Source: Rickettsiaceae bacterium
GTDB lineage: Bacteria > Pseudomonadota > Alphaproteobacteria > Rickettsiales > Rickettsiaceae
DNA length: 64,000 bases
Assembly: GCA_024236375.1 (NCBI GenBank)
Contig: JACKKP010000003.1
Coordinates: 143,174 to 207,173 of the forward strand
Direction: 5' to 3'
The notes under the pieces are model-generated. The model was not told where the DNA came from. It searched no databases and saw only the letters and a list, made by a program, of their open reading frames with translations. Made by a program: the position numbers and the translations under genes. Positions 51,762 to 61,500 of this stretch are shown here, piece after piece. Each line of letters opens with the position of its first letter. The first letter of the stretch is position 1.

Positions 51762-53423
51762 ATGGCTAAACAAATAAAATATGGCAGTACCGCCAGAGAA
51801 GAAATGATTAAAGGTATCGATATTTTAGCTGATACCGTGAAAGTAACTTTAGGACCAAAAGGTCGCAATGTAGCAATTGACCAAGAGTTTGGTACACCAC
51901 GATTGACTAAAGACGGGGTAACCGTTGCAAAAGCAGTAGAACTTGCAAATCCTATGCATAATTTAGGAGCTCAATTAATAAAATCTGTTGCTAGTAAAAC
52001 TGCAGGTGTTGCTGGAGACGGCACTACCACAGCTACAATTTTAACTAGAGCAATTGTCAAAGGTGGTAATAAGGCAGTCGCAGCAGGTGCAAATCCAATG
52101 GATGTAAAAAGAGGTATAGATGCTGCTGTAGCTCGGATTATCGAAGAGATTAAAACAAGTAGCAAAACTATTAGTTCTCAAGCAGAAATCGCTCAAGTTG
52201 GTACAATTTCTGCAAATGGCGATAAAGAAATTGGTGAACAAATAGCCAATGCAATGGAAAAAGTAGGCAGAGAAGGTGTTATTACTGTTGAAGAAGCAAA
52301 AGGTATTGGATTTGAAGTGGATATTGTAGAAGGTATGATGTTCGAACGTGGATATCTGTCACCATATTTTGTCACTAATTCAGAAAAAATGACTGCGGAG
52401 TTAGACAATCCTTATATCTTATTATTTGAGAAAAAATTATCTAATCTACAACCTTTAATACCAATATTAGAGTCAATAGTAAAATCATCTCGTCCTTTAT
52501 TGATCATTGCAGAAGATGTTGAAGGTGAAGCATTAGCTACTTTAGTTGTAAACAAATTAAGAGGTGGCCTAAAGGTTGTAGCGGTAAAAGCTCCAGGGTT
52601 TGGTGATTCTAGAAAAGATACAATGCAAGATATTGCTATATTAACTGGCGGCCAAGTAGTAAGCGAAGACCTAGGCATGAAATTAGATAATATCGATTTA
52701 ACCATGTTAGGATCAGCGAAAAAAGTTAAAGTCACTAAGGATAATACTGTCATAGTTGACGGCGCAGGCCAATCTGTTGATTTAGAGTCGAGATGCGCTC
52801 ACATCCGCACTCAAATCAGTGAAACTACCTCTGATTATGATAAAGAAAGATTACAAAAGCGTTTAGCTAAGTTAGTTGGTGGTGTGGCTGTTTTAAAAGT
52901 GGGGGGCGCAAGCGAAGTTGAAGTTAAAGAGAAAAAGGATCGTGTTGACGATGCTTTACATGCAACCCGTGCAGCTGTTGAAGAAGGTGTTGTTGCCGGC
53001 GGTGGATCTGCTTTATTCTATGCAAGTCGTAGTTTAACAGATCTCAAAGGCGCTAATGAAGATCAGCAAATTGGTATTAATATAGTCAGAAAAGCTATGG
53101 AGGCACCAATCAGGCAAATCGCAGAAAATGCTGGTACAGACGGCGCTATAATAGTAGGTAAACTAACTGATTCAAAATCAATGAGTTTTGGTTTTGATGC
53201 ACAAAACATGGAATATACTGACATGTTCAAAGCAGGAATTATTGATCCTACTAAAGTTGTACGTACTGCATTACTTGATGCTTCTTCTGTTGCATCATTA
53301 ATTATTACTACTGAAGCAATAATTACAGCTGACCCAGAAGCTAAAGACAAATCAAGCATGACACCTGCAGGTGGCATGGGCGGAATGGGTGGCATGGGCG
53401 GAATGGGTATGGGAGGTTTCTAA
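51762..53423 (+). CDS. groEL: Chaperonin GroEL
   Basis: GroEL forms the 14-mer folding cage that works with GroES. The start is set at the second ATG (MAKQIKYGST), 8 bases after GGAG; the first ATG is too close to the ribosome binding site. The 553-residue product has the ATP site (GDGTTTATILTRAIVKGG, about 86) and the AGNASVE-like GGVAVLKVGGASEVEVKEKK (about 404-423), and ends with four GGM units and GMGGF. A clear terminator follows at 53461. Confidence 0.98.
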   Translation: MAKQIKYGSTAREEMIKGIDILADTVKVTLGPKGRNVAIDQEFGTPRLTKDGVTVAKAVELANPMHNLGAQLIKSVASKTAGVAGDGTTTATILTRAIVKGGNKAVAAGANPMDVKRGIDAAVARIIEEIKTSSKTISSQAEIAQVGTISANGDKEIGEQIANAMEKVGREGVITVEEAKGIGFEVDIVEGMMFERGYLSPYFVTNSEKMTAELDNPYILLFEKKLSNLQPLIPILESIVKSSRPLLIIAEDVEGEALATLVVNKLRGGLKVVAVKAPGFGDSRKDTMQDIAILTGGQVVSEDLGMKLDNIDLTMLGSAKKVKVTKDNTVIVDGAGQSVDLESRCAHIRTQISETTSDYDKERLQKRLAKLVGGVAVLKVGGASEVEVKEKKDRVDDALHATRAAVEEGVVAGGGSALFYASRSLTDLKGANEDQQIGINIVRKAMEAPIRQIAENAGTDGAIIVGKLTDSKSMSFGFDAQNMEYTDMFKAGIIDPTKVVRTALLDASSVASLIITTEAIITADPEAKDKSSMTPAGGMGGMGGMGGMGMGGF

Positions 53424-53460
53424 TCCTTTCACAAATTCTGTTTAGCTTATAGATGATATG

Positions 53461-53495
53461 TCCCGAACTAAGTTTATTTAGTTCGGGATTTTTAT
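53461..53495 (+). terminator. Intrinsic terminator of groES-groEL
   Basis: TCCCGAACTAA (53461-53471) and TTAGTTCGGGA (53478-53488) form a perfect 11-bp stem around a 6-base loop, followed by TTTTTAT. This is the strongest intrinsic terminator seen in the window, 38 bases after the groEL stop. Confidence 0.85.
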
Positions 53496-53604
53496 TGGAT
53501 TTATAATTAATATAAATATATTCTAATTTAGTAAATTGTTATTGAGCATAATTTACTCTTATGTTATGTTTAAACGAGATTTTAACTAAAATTTATCAAT
53601 TATA

Positions 53605-54078
53605 ATGTCTTATATTTCTGCGATTATACAATATATCACAAGTTGGTTTACAGATACTACAATTTTACACAAGGCGGTACAGACAAATGATATCGATCAA
53701 GTAAAAAACTTAATTAGTAAAAACTATAATCTCAACCAACAAGATCCTAGTGGTAACGCACCGTTATTTTATGCTATACAAAACGGAAATGCTGATATGG
53801 TGAATCTGTTAGTACAAAATGGTGCTGATCTCAACGTTCAAGATATAGAAGGAAAAACGTATTTACATAAAATATCCGACCCAGTATTAGCGCAGATATT
53901 AGTCAAAAATGGTGCACATACCGATATAAAAGATGGATATGGTAGAACTTGTTTAGAATATGATAATGGTTATTATAGATTATCGAAAATATCAGATGGC
54001 CAATCCCTGGAAGAAGAAATTGAACTATCAGGAGAAATTATATTTGAAAAATTCAGCGATATTATAGGGAATTTTTAA
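53605..54078 (+). CDS. Ankyrin-repeat protein
   Basis: The 157-residue product has about three ankyrin repeats: TILHKAVQTNDIDQVKNLIS (about 19-38), NAPLFYAIQNGNADMVNLLV (about 51-70) followed by QNGADLNVQDIEGKTYLHKI (about 71-90), and a degenerate unit with LAQILVKNGAHTDIKDGYGR. An amphipathic N-terminus with Trp/Phe (about 5-16) could associate with membranes. No good Shine-Dalgarno sequence is visible, so the start is weakly fixed. It may be a secreted effector, judged only from family and context. It lies between groEL and the IS-disrupted gene. Confidence 0.75.
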   Translation: MSYISAIIQYITSWFTDTTILHKAVQTNDIDQVKNLISKNYNLNQQDPSGNAPLFYAIQNGNADMVNLLVQNGADLNVQDIEGKTYLHKISDPVLAQILVKNGAHTDIKDGYGRTCLEYDNGYYRLSKISDGQSLEEEIELSGEIIFEKFSDIIGNF

Positions 54079-54086
54079 TTTTAATA

Positions 54087-54127
54087 CCTATAATTACTAT
54101 TTGCTTTAATAAAATAGTAATTATAGG
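54087..54127. terminator. Perfect 15-bp hairpin after the ankyrin gene
   Basis: CCTATAATTACTATT (54087-54101) pairs exactly with AATAGTAATTATAGG (54113-54127) around an 11-base loop and is followed by GATTTTG. It lies between two convergent genes and could end both. Confidence 0.6.
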
Positions 54128-54173
54128 GATTTTGTCATAGATCAGATATCTAAGTTACATTAATCTATGATTC

Positions 54174-55348
54174 TCATATATTTTCTTCTACACCCGCTAA
54201 CTCCGAATCTTGAGATTCTGATTCTAAAGTTATACTTTTAGCATGGTTTAAAACTACTTCATCTCTTCCTAAATATGAGCAATTATCCTCATATATGTGA
54301 CGCACCAAATCTGGTAAATTTTTACATATTGAGACAAACGGTGCATAATTACCTGAATTTTTTGCTATATTTTCAACAACTGCTTTAACAATTAACTCGC
54401 GTGCTATATCAATAGCGCCTGTTATTTTTGATAGATTATTGCCGATGTTAGGATTTAATATTTTCAGCAAACTCTGTTCAGTAGTAGGATTCCATGATGA
54501 TTTAAGAATTATATTTTCTACATTTTTAATTATCCCGTCATCTACAAGACGCTTTTCTATTATTGGAATCATTGATTTTTCTGAATGCGAATTATAATGA
54601 ATGGGTCTAGTCAAAACACCTACCCCTGTTAAGTCTTTTAAATCTGTAACATTTATTTGTTCTGCACATAAATGTAATATATCTTTATTAACAAAATATT
54701 CAGGATGTTTATTCATCACTTTTTTGACAATATCCGGATAGTTTTTAGCAAAAATTATTGTACAAGTAGGGTTTTTTGATTGAACAGCGGCTAGATTAAT
54801 AGCCTCAAAAATCAAAGACATTTTTATCTCATAACTATCCTTACTTTCATTTGGTCCGCGCGTAGGTAAATACGCTTGAACACCTTGTTCTTGTGGTATG
54901 AAATAACTTCCTAGTTGCATATTAGTCCATTTTCCTATAGCTGCCGCTTCTCTGACTGGATCTAAATGTGACTCTTGAATCATTTTTTTAATTTCTATCA
55001 CTTCAGAAGTGGTAGAACCAAATTTCTTGATGATTCCATAATTATCAGCTTCAACAGTTACTGCTAGTTGAGATAAACTTTCTGCTTTACTATTATCCCC
55101 TAAAGCTTTATGTAAATTAGCCATATGTCCTAAAGACTTTTTAATAAATTGAGGTTGGTTTAATATATTAGCAATATTATATAATTCCTCTGCATGATCT
55201 AAGCCTTCTATTTGAATCCCAATATCATTACTGTTATGAGATAATTCTGCAATCTTATCACAAGATTGCATAAACGCTATGAGCTGTTCTTGTTTTTGTT
55301 GAAGTTCTGGGCTATTAGTAATTAATTTAGAAACTGAGAGAGATAATT
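54174..55348 (-). pseudogene. 3' half of an unknown gene cut by an IS1-like element
   Basis: The ORF encodes a 365-residue C-terminal part starting MQSCDKIAELSHN at 55271, but the same frame stays open upstream without a stop right to the IS boundary at 55356 and connects across the 7-base target duplication with the 5' half (56146-56722). Removing the IS and one duplication gives one frame of 583 codons plus stop. The part seen is helical, has a TPR-like feel (AEELYNIANILNQPQFIKKS and NLHKALGDNSKAESLSQLAV), and no family I recognise. It may still be translated from the ATG at 55271 if a promoter in the IS exists. A secreted effector is one possibility, not shown. Confidence 0.75.
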
Positions 55349-55355
55349 TATTATC
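55349..55355. repeat. Left target-site duplication of the IS1-like element
   Basis: TATTATC at 55349-55355 is repeated exactly at 56146-56152, the two flanks of the IS. Duplicated target sequence of this kind is the mark of transposition and shows that the insertion is recent enough to be intact. IS1 family elements usually duplicate 8-9 bases, so a 7-base duplication is slightly short. Confidence 0.8.
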
Positions 55356-55362
55356 GGCATTG

Positions 55363-55701
55363 TTAAATAAGTATAGAGAGCAATAAGGTTTTATAAAAGA
55401 GAATCAGGATAGAGGTTAGGATCATGTCAAAAGATTTGCTATAACGCTTGGTATTTCTGTGAAATCGAGCAAGATAATGTCTAATTAACGAATTTTTTGA
55501 TTCAACAAGTGATGTTTCAGCTTTTGTAACAACATGCTGCTTAGCCAACTTATAATAACCATAACCTGAATAACCATCAGTACACATAATCTCAACCTTG
55601 TAACCCTTGCGCTCCAAACGTTGAGCCATCCTGACATAGACAAGCTTGCTATGAATCTTACTTACTACAATATCAATAATTTGATTCCTGTTTCTGTCCA
55701 C
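55363..55701 (-). CDS. IS1-like transposase, downstream frame (InsB-type)
   Basis: The 112-residue open frame holds the second part of the DDE transposase: MDRNRNQIIDIVVSKIHSKL at the start, TDGYSGYGYYKLAKQHVV (about 41-58) with a conserved Asp, and LVESKNSLIRHYLARFHRNT with the catalytic Glu. The same frame is open upstream to the A8 run at 55728-55735, reading QKKSQRAYVWIAVD, so the second Asp is in this frame. It joins the upstream frame only by a -1 shift on the A run. Confidence 0.75.
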   Translation of the reverse strand: MDRNRNQIIDIVVSKIHSKLVYVRMAQRLERKGYKVEIMCTDGYSGYGYYKLAKQHVVTKAETSLVESKNSLIRHYLARFHRNTKRYSKSFDMILTSILILFYKTLLLSILI

Positions 55702-56081
55702 AGCAATCCAAACGTAGGCTCTTTGACTTTTTTTTGATAATAAGTATATAGCTCATCTAGCTCCAGGATAGCTATCTCTTTTGCATCACTTGGAACTTCA
55801 GTGGTGCAAAGCTTTTCTTTTAACGCCTTGCCAAAACCCCTAATCCAGTGCACAAGCAGAGAGGATGGTATGTTCTCTAATCTCTCTATAGAACGCAAAC
55901 CAACACCTTCAGTATAAAGTTTTACCACTCTGATATGTTGCTGAATTGTATATTTAATTCGTTTATCACCCTCTCGAAACGTTTTTCCGCAGCACTTGCA
56001 CAAAAAGCGTTGTTTACCCTTAACTTCACCATTTTTTACTGATTTATCACTACCGCAATGCTTGCATAATATCATCTTCAC
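55665..56081 (-). CDS. IS1-like transposase, upstream frame (InsA-type, frameshifted)
   Basis: The 138-residue frame begins MKMILCKHCGSDKSVKNGEV with a CxxC...CKCCGK zinc finger (about 6-35), followed by the helix-turn-helix region HIRVVKLYTEGVGLRSIERL and then ELDELYTYYQKK with the first DDE aspartate. At the run of eight A the frame leaves the family sequence; the last 25 residues are unrelated. A -1 shift restores the family. This could be programmed or transcriptional slippage, or an inactivating insertion/deletion in the A tract. Confidence 0.75.
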   Translation of the reverse strand: MKMILCKHCGSDKSVKNGEVKGKQRFLCKCCGKTFREGDKRIKYTIQQHIRVVKLYTEGVGLRSIERLENIPSSLLVHWIRGFGKALKEKLCTTEVPSDAKEIAILELDELYTYYQKKVKEPTFGLLWTETGIKLLIL

Positions 56082-56145
56082 TACCTCGCAAAAACATCAC
56101 AATACCATCCTTCCTTATACCTGTCTATATTTATTTAGCAATGCC

Positions 56146-56722
56146 TATTATCTTTCCCTAATAGAATTTTTTCTCTTTGCTCACGAGATAAAATCGCTAA
56201 ATTGAAACCTTCTGTAAAATTACTTTTACATAAATTGTCAATAGCAGAATTTATTATTTTGTTAGCATTGAGCTCAGTTTTATTGTCATTTTGAAGACCA
56301 CAACTTATTTCGAAACCCTCATTAGCAATAGCGACAAGTTTAGAAAATTCTTCTACTTTCACTGCTTCATGTGCATCAGTATTTTTCTGAAAAATTGCCA
56401 TAGCAGCGTTAAAGGCTACTTTTGATTTGAAAGCTTTATTATCAACCGCGTCGTTTCTTAATTTAGGTAAAAGATAATTATACATGTCAATTTTTTTATC
56501 AGGTGTCAGTAATTTATCTATTTCTTGAAATAAGGGTGTATAGCATAATAGTTTTTGTACACTTGATTTGATAATAAATTTTTCTAATGATGTAGAATCA
56601 CTATGTAATGGTATTTTTGTTACATTATTGTTTGTACTTTTTAAGATAGTAATCTGCTGATTTTTCCCCTTGCCCATTTGTCTATACCGCTTTTTAGTTG
56701 TAAAAATATATTGTGTAATCAA
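56146..56722 (-). pseudogene. 5' half of the unknown gene cut by the IS
   Basis: A frame of 195 codons (open to 56135, where it runs into the IS and stops at RHC) starts at 56722, or at 56677 if MGKGKNQQITILK is the real start. Its last native residues, REQREKILLGKDN, connect across the duplication to the KLSLSVSKLITNSPEL sequence at the other side of the IS, in the same frame. The gene has no family I recognise; the N-terminal part is helix-rich, with FNAAMAIFQKNTDAHEAVKV and EGFEISCGL. No signal peptide is visible. Confidence 0.75.
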
Positions 56723-57084
56723 TTAAGAATTGATGAAACAAATTATCATAAAATTTTTACTTAAACAAGTTTCGAGACACTAATATTAATAATATAAAAA
56801 TAGAGCATGGCATAAAGATGAGCAGCTAAGCTATTCAAATTCATTATAGCTATATGATAACACGATTATAGTAGTTAAATTATTTTTAAAATGTTAATAC
56901 TAGCAATAATTTATAATTGGTGCATCCCTTAATATAAAATTATCACAGTGTGGTTTATTATAAACAATAAATATATTTGGTTTACAATTTATTACTTGAC
57001 GATACAAAATATTAACGGATAAACTGTTTCTTGTACAATTTACTGTATAACTTAAAAATTAAATTTTAAAGAGGTATCTAAATT
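56723..57084. other. Gap of about 360 bases upstream of virB2
   Basis: No convincing open frame is seen. Its last part contains TTGACG (56996-57001) followed after 18 bases by TAAACT as a possible promoter, and a good Shine-Dalgarno sequence (AAAGAGGTATC) just before the virB2 ATG. The rest is plain AT-rich sequence. Confidence 0.5.
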
Positions 57085-57459
57085 ATGAATTTGGAAAAAC
57101 TAAATATCGAAGTAAATTCTGATTTAATATGGCGTGTGTTCTTAATGATTACATCTATATTTGCTGTTTTAATGGTGAGTGACGTAGCGTTAGCGGGTGC
57201 CGGTGACACTGACCCAGCAAATAACGACGTGGTAGGAGAAACTTTATGTAGATTAGTTGCCAACTTATCAGGCGGTATCGCAAGAGGTATAGCGACTATA
57301 GCAATTTTTGCAGTAGGTGTAGGCTTATTCTTAGGTAAATTAAACTGGGGTATCGCTGCTGCAACTGCAGCCGGTGTAGGTATCATTTTTAGTGCACCAA
57401 GATTAGTAGCTTTCCTAAGCGGTGATGCTGACAATGCAAATTGTCCGGTAAATCAATAA
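57085..57459 (+). CDS. virB2: Type IV secretion pilin VirB2 (TrbC family)
   Basis: VirB2 is the major pilin and channel component of type IV secretion systems. The 124-residue product has an N-terminal signal (about 16-38, cleaved near ALAGA), then two hydrophobic helices (about 60-81 and 88-108: IATIAIFAVGVGLFLGKL and IAAATAAGVGIIFSAPRLVA) joined by a short basic/Asn turn, and CPVNQ at the end. This is the TrbC/VirB2 layout. It is single, 45 kb from the virB8-D4 cluster, in keeping with the scattered rvh loci of Rickettsiales. A strong hairpin follows. Confidence 0.9.
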   Translation: MNLEKLNIEVNSDLIWRVFLMITSIFAVLMVSDVALAGAGDTDPANNDVVGETLCRLVANLSGGIARGIATIAIFAVGVGLFLGKLNWGIAAATAAGVGIIFSAPRLVAFLSGDADNANCPVNQ

Positions 57460-57483
57460 TTTACTTTATATCTTATTTTTAAA

Positions 57484-57526
57484 ATCAAAAAGTGAATATT
57501 TAGTTTTTAATATTCGCTTTTTTGAT
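57484..57526 (+). terminator. Hairpin/terminator after virB2
   Basis: ATCAAAAAGTGAATATT (57484-57500) and AATATTCGCTTTTTTGAT (57509-57526) pair almost completely around an 8-base loop, with the T run lying inside the second arm. It is 25 bases past the virB2 stop and is well placed to end the pilin transcript. Confidence 0.65.
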
Positions 57527-57584
57527 TTGAATTATTAAAAAACTATTGTAACTTATTATTATATTACATAACAAGATTAATATA

Positions 57585-58574
57585 TTGCGCATTATATTAC
57601 TTATTTTATCTCTTTATATTCACAATAGTTTTGCATCAAATATAACTATAGTACGTGCAGAGAAAATTCTAACAAAAGAATTTTCTTCACATTACACAGC
57701 TATAGGGTTATGTAAGGAAGAATTAAGTAGAGAATATACTGCCAAGGTAGAAGGAATAGTAGATAATATTCTACTATCAAATAATCAACGAGTCAAAAAA
57801 GGTGAACTGATCTTAACAATTGATCAGATTATTGCAGAAGCTACCAAAGATAAAGCTACAGAAATATATAATGCTACCATAAAAAGTTATCAGCGGGATG
57901 AATCTCTTTTTAAACAAGGAATATTAAGTAAAGAGGCAATGGATAATTCCAAAGTCGCATTAGAAAATGCTAAATTGGATTTAGCACTTGCACTTAAGCA
58001 ATATGAAGATATGATAATCACTGCGCCTTTTGACGGGATTTTGGGTGTAATATATCCACAAATTGGCGATAATATCAAATTAGGTGATTACTTATTTACT
58101 TTAATATCCCCTGGTAACAAGAATGTCATTGTAGAATTACCTGAAAATTTATATCAAAAAATTACTTTACAATCAGAGGTATTTGTTAAAGACATAGATG
58201 GCAAACAAATTCCTGGCAAAATTATTGCTATATCTGATTACTTAAAAAGTAACGGGACTTTATCTGCAAAACTATTATTTCCAAAAAATGCAAATATTTT
58301 GCATGGTAGTTATGTAACAACTAACTTTGTATTTAATCCTCACATTGGCTTAGCTATCAATAGCAAAGCCTTGCTGAAAAATAATACAGGTAATTTTGTA
58401 TATAAAATAGATCAAGGTAAAGTTAAACAAATTTACGTAGAAACTGGATTAAGGAATGGTACGGATATAGAAATTTCTTCACCTGAATTATCTATTGGTG
58501 ACTTAATTGTAACTGAAGGCCTTACTAAAATATCAGAAGGATCGCTAGTAACTATTAATTCTAATTCATATTAA
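57585..58574 (+). CDS. RND efflux periplasmic adaptor (membrane fusion protein)
   Basis: The adaptor connects the inner-membrane RND pump to an outer-membrane channel. The 329-residue product uses a TTG start, has a signal peptide (about 1-17, NSFASNITIV), a barrel/lipoyl segment (KVEGIVDNILLSNNQRVKKG, about 51-70), an alpha-helical hairpin (about 75-140), and a second lipoyl half, DMIITAPFDGILGVIYPQIG (about 142-161). It lies 14 bases upstream of the pump gene. The substrate is unknown. No outer-membrane TolC gene is next to it. Confidence 0.88.
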   Translation: MRIILLILSLYIHNSFASNITIVRAEKILTKEFSSHYTAIGLCKEELSREYTAKVEGIVDNILLSNNQRVKKGELILTIDQIIAEATKDKATEIYNATIKSYQRDESLFKQGILSKEAMDNSKVALENAKLDLALALKQYEDMIITAPFDGILGVIYPQIGDNIKLGDYLFTLISPGNKNVIVELPENLYQKITLQSEVFVKDIDGKQIPGKIIAISDYLKSNGTLSAKLLFPKNANILHGSYVTTNFVFNPHIGLAINSKALLKNNTGNFVYKIDQGKVKQIYVETGLRNGTDIEISSPELSIGDLIVTEGLTKISEGSLVTINSNSY

Positions 58575-58588
58575 TGTAAAGTGATCTT

Positions 58589-61500
58589 ATGCAATTATCT
58601 GAAATATGTGTTAAAAAACCTGTATTTACTACTGTTTTAAGCTTGATTATAGTTGCTGTAGGGATCATTTTTTTTACCAAATTAGAATTGAGAGATGTAC
58701 CTAATATCGCGCCACCTATTATTACTGTTACCTCTACCTATCCAGGAGCTGACGCAGATTATATGGAGCGTCAAATTACACAACGCATAGAGAGAGAATT
58801 AAAATCTACCAAAAATTTAGACACATTAACCTCCACTAGCGCTGAAGGAATAAGTGAAATTATTTTAGTAATGAAGTTAGATAGCGACCAAGAAGTTGCT
58901 CTGAGCGATGTACGTTCTAAAATATCTGGTTTATCGCAAAAATTACCTGATGATATGACGCTACCATCTGTAGAAAAAATGGATAGTGATGCCAGACCAA
59001 GCCTATGGATTGCAGTGAATAGTAATATTTATGATGATTTAGAACTGACACGCATTACTGAAAATCAAATTAAAGCTGTTTTAGAAAAATTATCAACAGT
59101 AGGAAGAGCAATTGTATTTGGTGCGCGCGATTATACTATGACAATAGAACCGATCAATAAATCACTTCTTCAATATCAAATTTCACCTCTCGACTTAGAA
59201 CAAGCGATTTACACTCAGAACCGCGATTATCCTGCAGGTACTATCAAAACTACTACACAAAATTTTTCAATTAAATTAGCTGGTGCACTTAATAAAATAG
59301 AAGATTTTCAAAATATTATTCTAAAACGAAATAACGATGGTACCCTCTTAAAACTATCAAAAGTAGCTAATGTTAATTTAAAATCAAAAGAGACTGATGT
59401 ATTTTTAAGGTATAATTCTAAACCATCTATAGCTCTTGGATTAGTAAAACAATCTACTGCTAATATTATTGAACTCTCTGATGCTGTACAACAAATACTG
59501 CCTCATATTGTTAAAAATCTTCCAGCCGGAATTGAGGTTACAATAGCTTATGATGCAGCATTGCCAGTAAATAAGTCAATCGATGCAGTATATTGGACAA
59601 TTTTTGAAGCAGTAATTTTGGTGAGTTTGATAATTTATCTTTTTTTGGGGTCACTGAAAATTAGTTTAATACCACTAGTCACTATACCTATTTCCTTAAT
59701 TGGCACATTTTTTGTCATGTATCAACTGGGCTATAGTATTAATAATTTCACTTTGCTTGCAATGATATTAGCCATAGGTTTAGTGGTAGATGATGCTATT
59801 GTGATGATGGAAAATATTTATCGTCACATTCATCAACTTGGTAAAAACCCTATTCAAGCTGCAATAGATGGTTCACGTGAGATCAGTTTTGCTGTTATTG
59901 CAATGACTATTACACTGTCTTCAGTATTTTTTCCTGTAGGTTTTATTGATGGATTTCTAGGAAAATTATTTATAGAATTTGCTTGGACGCTAGCTTTTTG
60001 TGTATTATTTTCAGGTTTTGTTGCTTTAACTTTAACTCCAATGATGTGTGCACGTATGATTAGTAATGATTCAATAGAACATTACGCATTCTTACAATAT
60101 TTTGAAAATTTTATTGAGAAAATAAAAGGACATTATATACACTTGCTAGAAAAACTTTTTCAAGCAAAAACACAATTTGTTATTATATGTATTAGTTCTA
60201 TATTACTGTTAACATTGATGTTGATTATAGTCCCCAAAACTTTTGTACCTGAAGAAGATCAAGGCTTTTTGATTGGATTTTTTAAAGGCTATGAGGGTTC
60301 TAATGTACAAAGTAGTTTGGCAACTGTCATTGAAGCAGAAAAAGTGCTTGATACAATACCAGAAATCTACGGATATTTTGATGTTACAGGTTATGGTAGT
60401 GCTGAAGAAGCGATAGCTTTTATCCCACTTAAAAATTGGGATAAAAGGTCAAGATCACAGCGCCAAATTCAGGATGAACTTAATATGCGACTTGCTCAGA
60501 TTCCAGGAATGACCATTTTCACAATTGCCCCACCATCTTTAGGGGGTAGTAGAGGAGATAAATCAGTTGAATTCTATATTACTTCTACTGGCGAATATTC
60601 AGAAATTGATATTATAAGCCAAAAATTTTTAGAAGAAATGAATAAATCCTCTATATTAGTTGATAGTGAACGAGAGTTTAAAGCATTCACTCCAACATTA
60701 AATATAGTTGTTGATAGAGAAAAAGCTTATCGTTATGAAGTAAGCCTAAATAATATAGGATATACTATACAATATTTAGTTGCCGGCAAAACTGTAGGTG
60801 ATTTTCGAATAGGTACAGATATTTATGATGTCATTATTAAATATAATATCGACCAACGTAATAAAGTTGATGATTTAAGTAATATATTACTCAAAAATGC
60901 TAAAGGCAAAATGCTCCCATTATTATCGGTAGCAGATATATTAGATACTAGTAGTATAAAACAGTATAATCATTATAATGCTAATAGGGCGGTAAAATTA
61001 ACAGCTAATCTAGCATCTACCAAAACTTTAACTGATGCAGTCAAAGAACTTAACCTAATTGCCTCAAAGGTAATTAATGATGGTAAAATGCAACTACAGT
61101 ATGAAGGTCAGATTAAACAAATGCAAGAATCAAGTGGGGACACTATATTAGTCTTTATCTTTGCGTTATTATTTATATTTTTGGTATTAGCGGCACAATT
61201 TGAAAGTTTTAACAATTCGCTTTTAATCTTAGTTGCTGTACCTTTTTCTATGACTGGCGGCCTGATAGGATTATGGATATTCGGTAATAGTCTAAATATG
61301 TACAGTAATATCGGACTTATTACTTTAATTGGCTTAGTGACTAAAAACTCAATCATGATAGTAGAATTTATTCAACAATTACATACAGCAGGCAAAAAAA
61401 TCAATGATGCCATAATTGAAGCAGCTCAATTACGCTTTAGACCTATTCTAATGACTACTATTGCAACAATTTGTGGTGCAATTCCACTAGTTCTAGCGAG

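Larger units (their letters stand above)
55356..56145 (-). mobile_element. IS1-like insertion sequence, about 790 bp
   Basis: The element is bounded by 25-bp imperfect inverted repeats (22 of 25 positions match; they begin GGCATTG) at 55356-55380 and 56121-56145, flanked by a 7-base direct repeat. It encodes a two-frame transposase of the IS1 class on the minus strand: an upstream zinc-finger/helix-turn-helix frame and a downstream DDE frame. The length is close to IS1 (768 bp). It interrupts an unknown gene that would otherwise be open end to end. Confidence 0.85.

Noticed and set aside
51971..53395. Several long antisense open frames inside groEL
   Set aside because: They are shadows of the strongly biased groEL coding sequence, have no ribosome binding sites and translate to low-complexity sequence.
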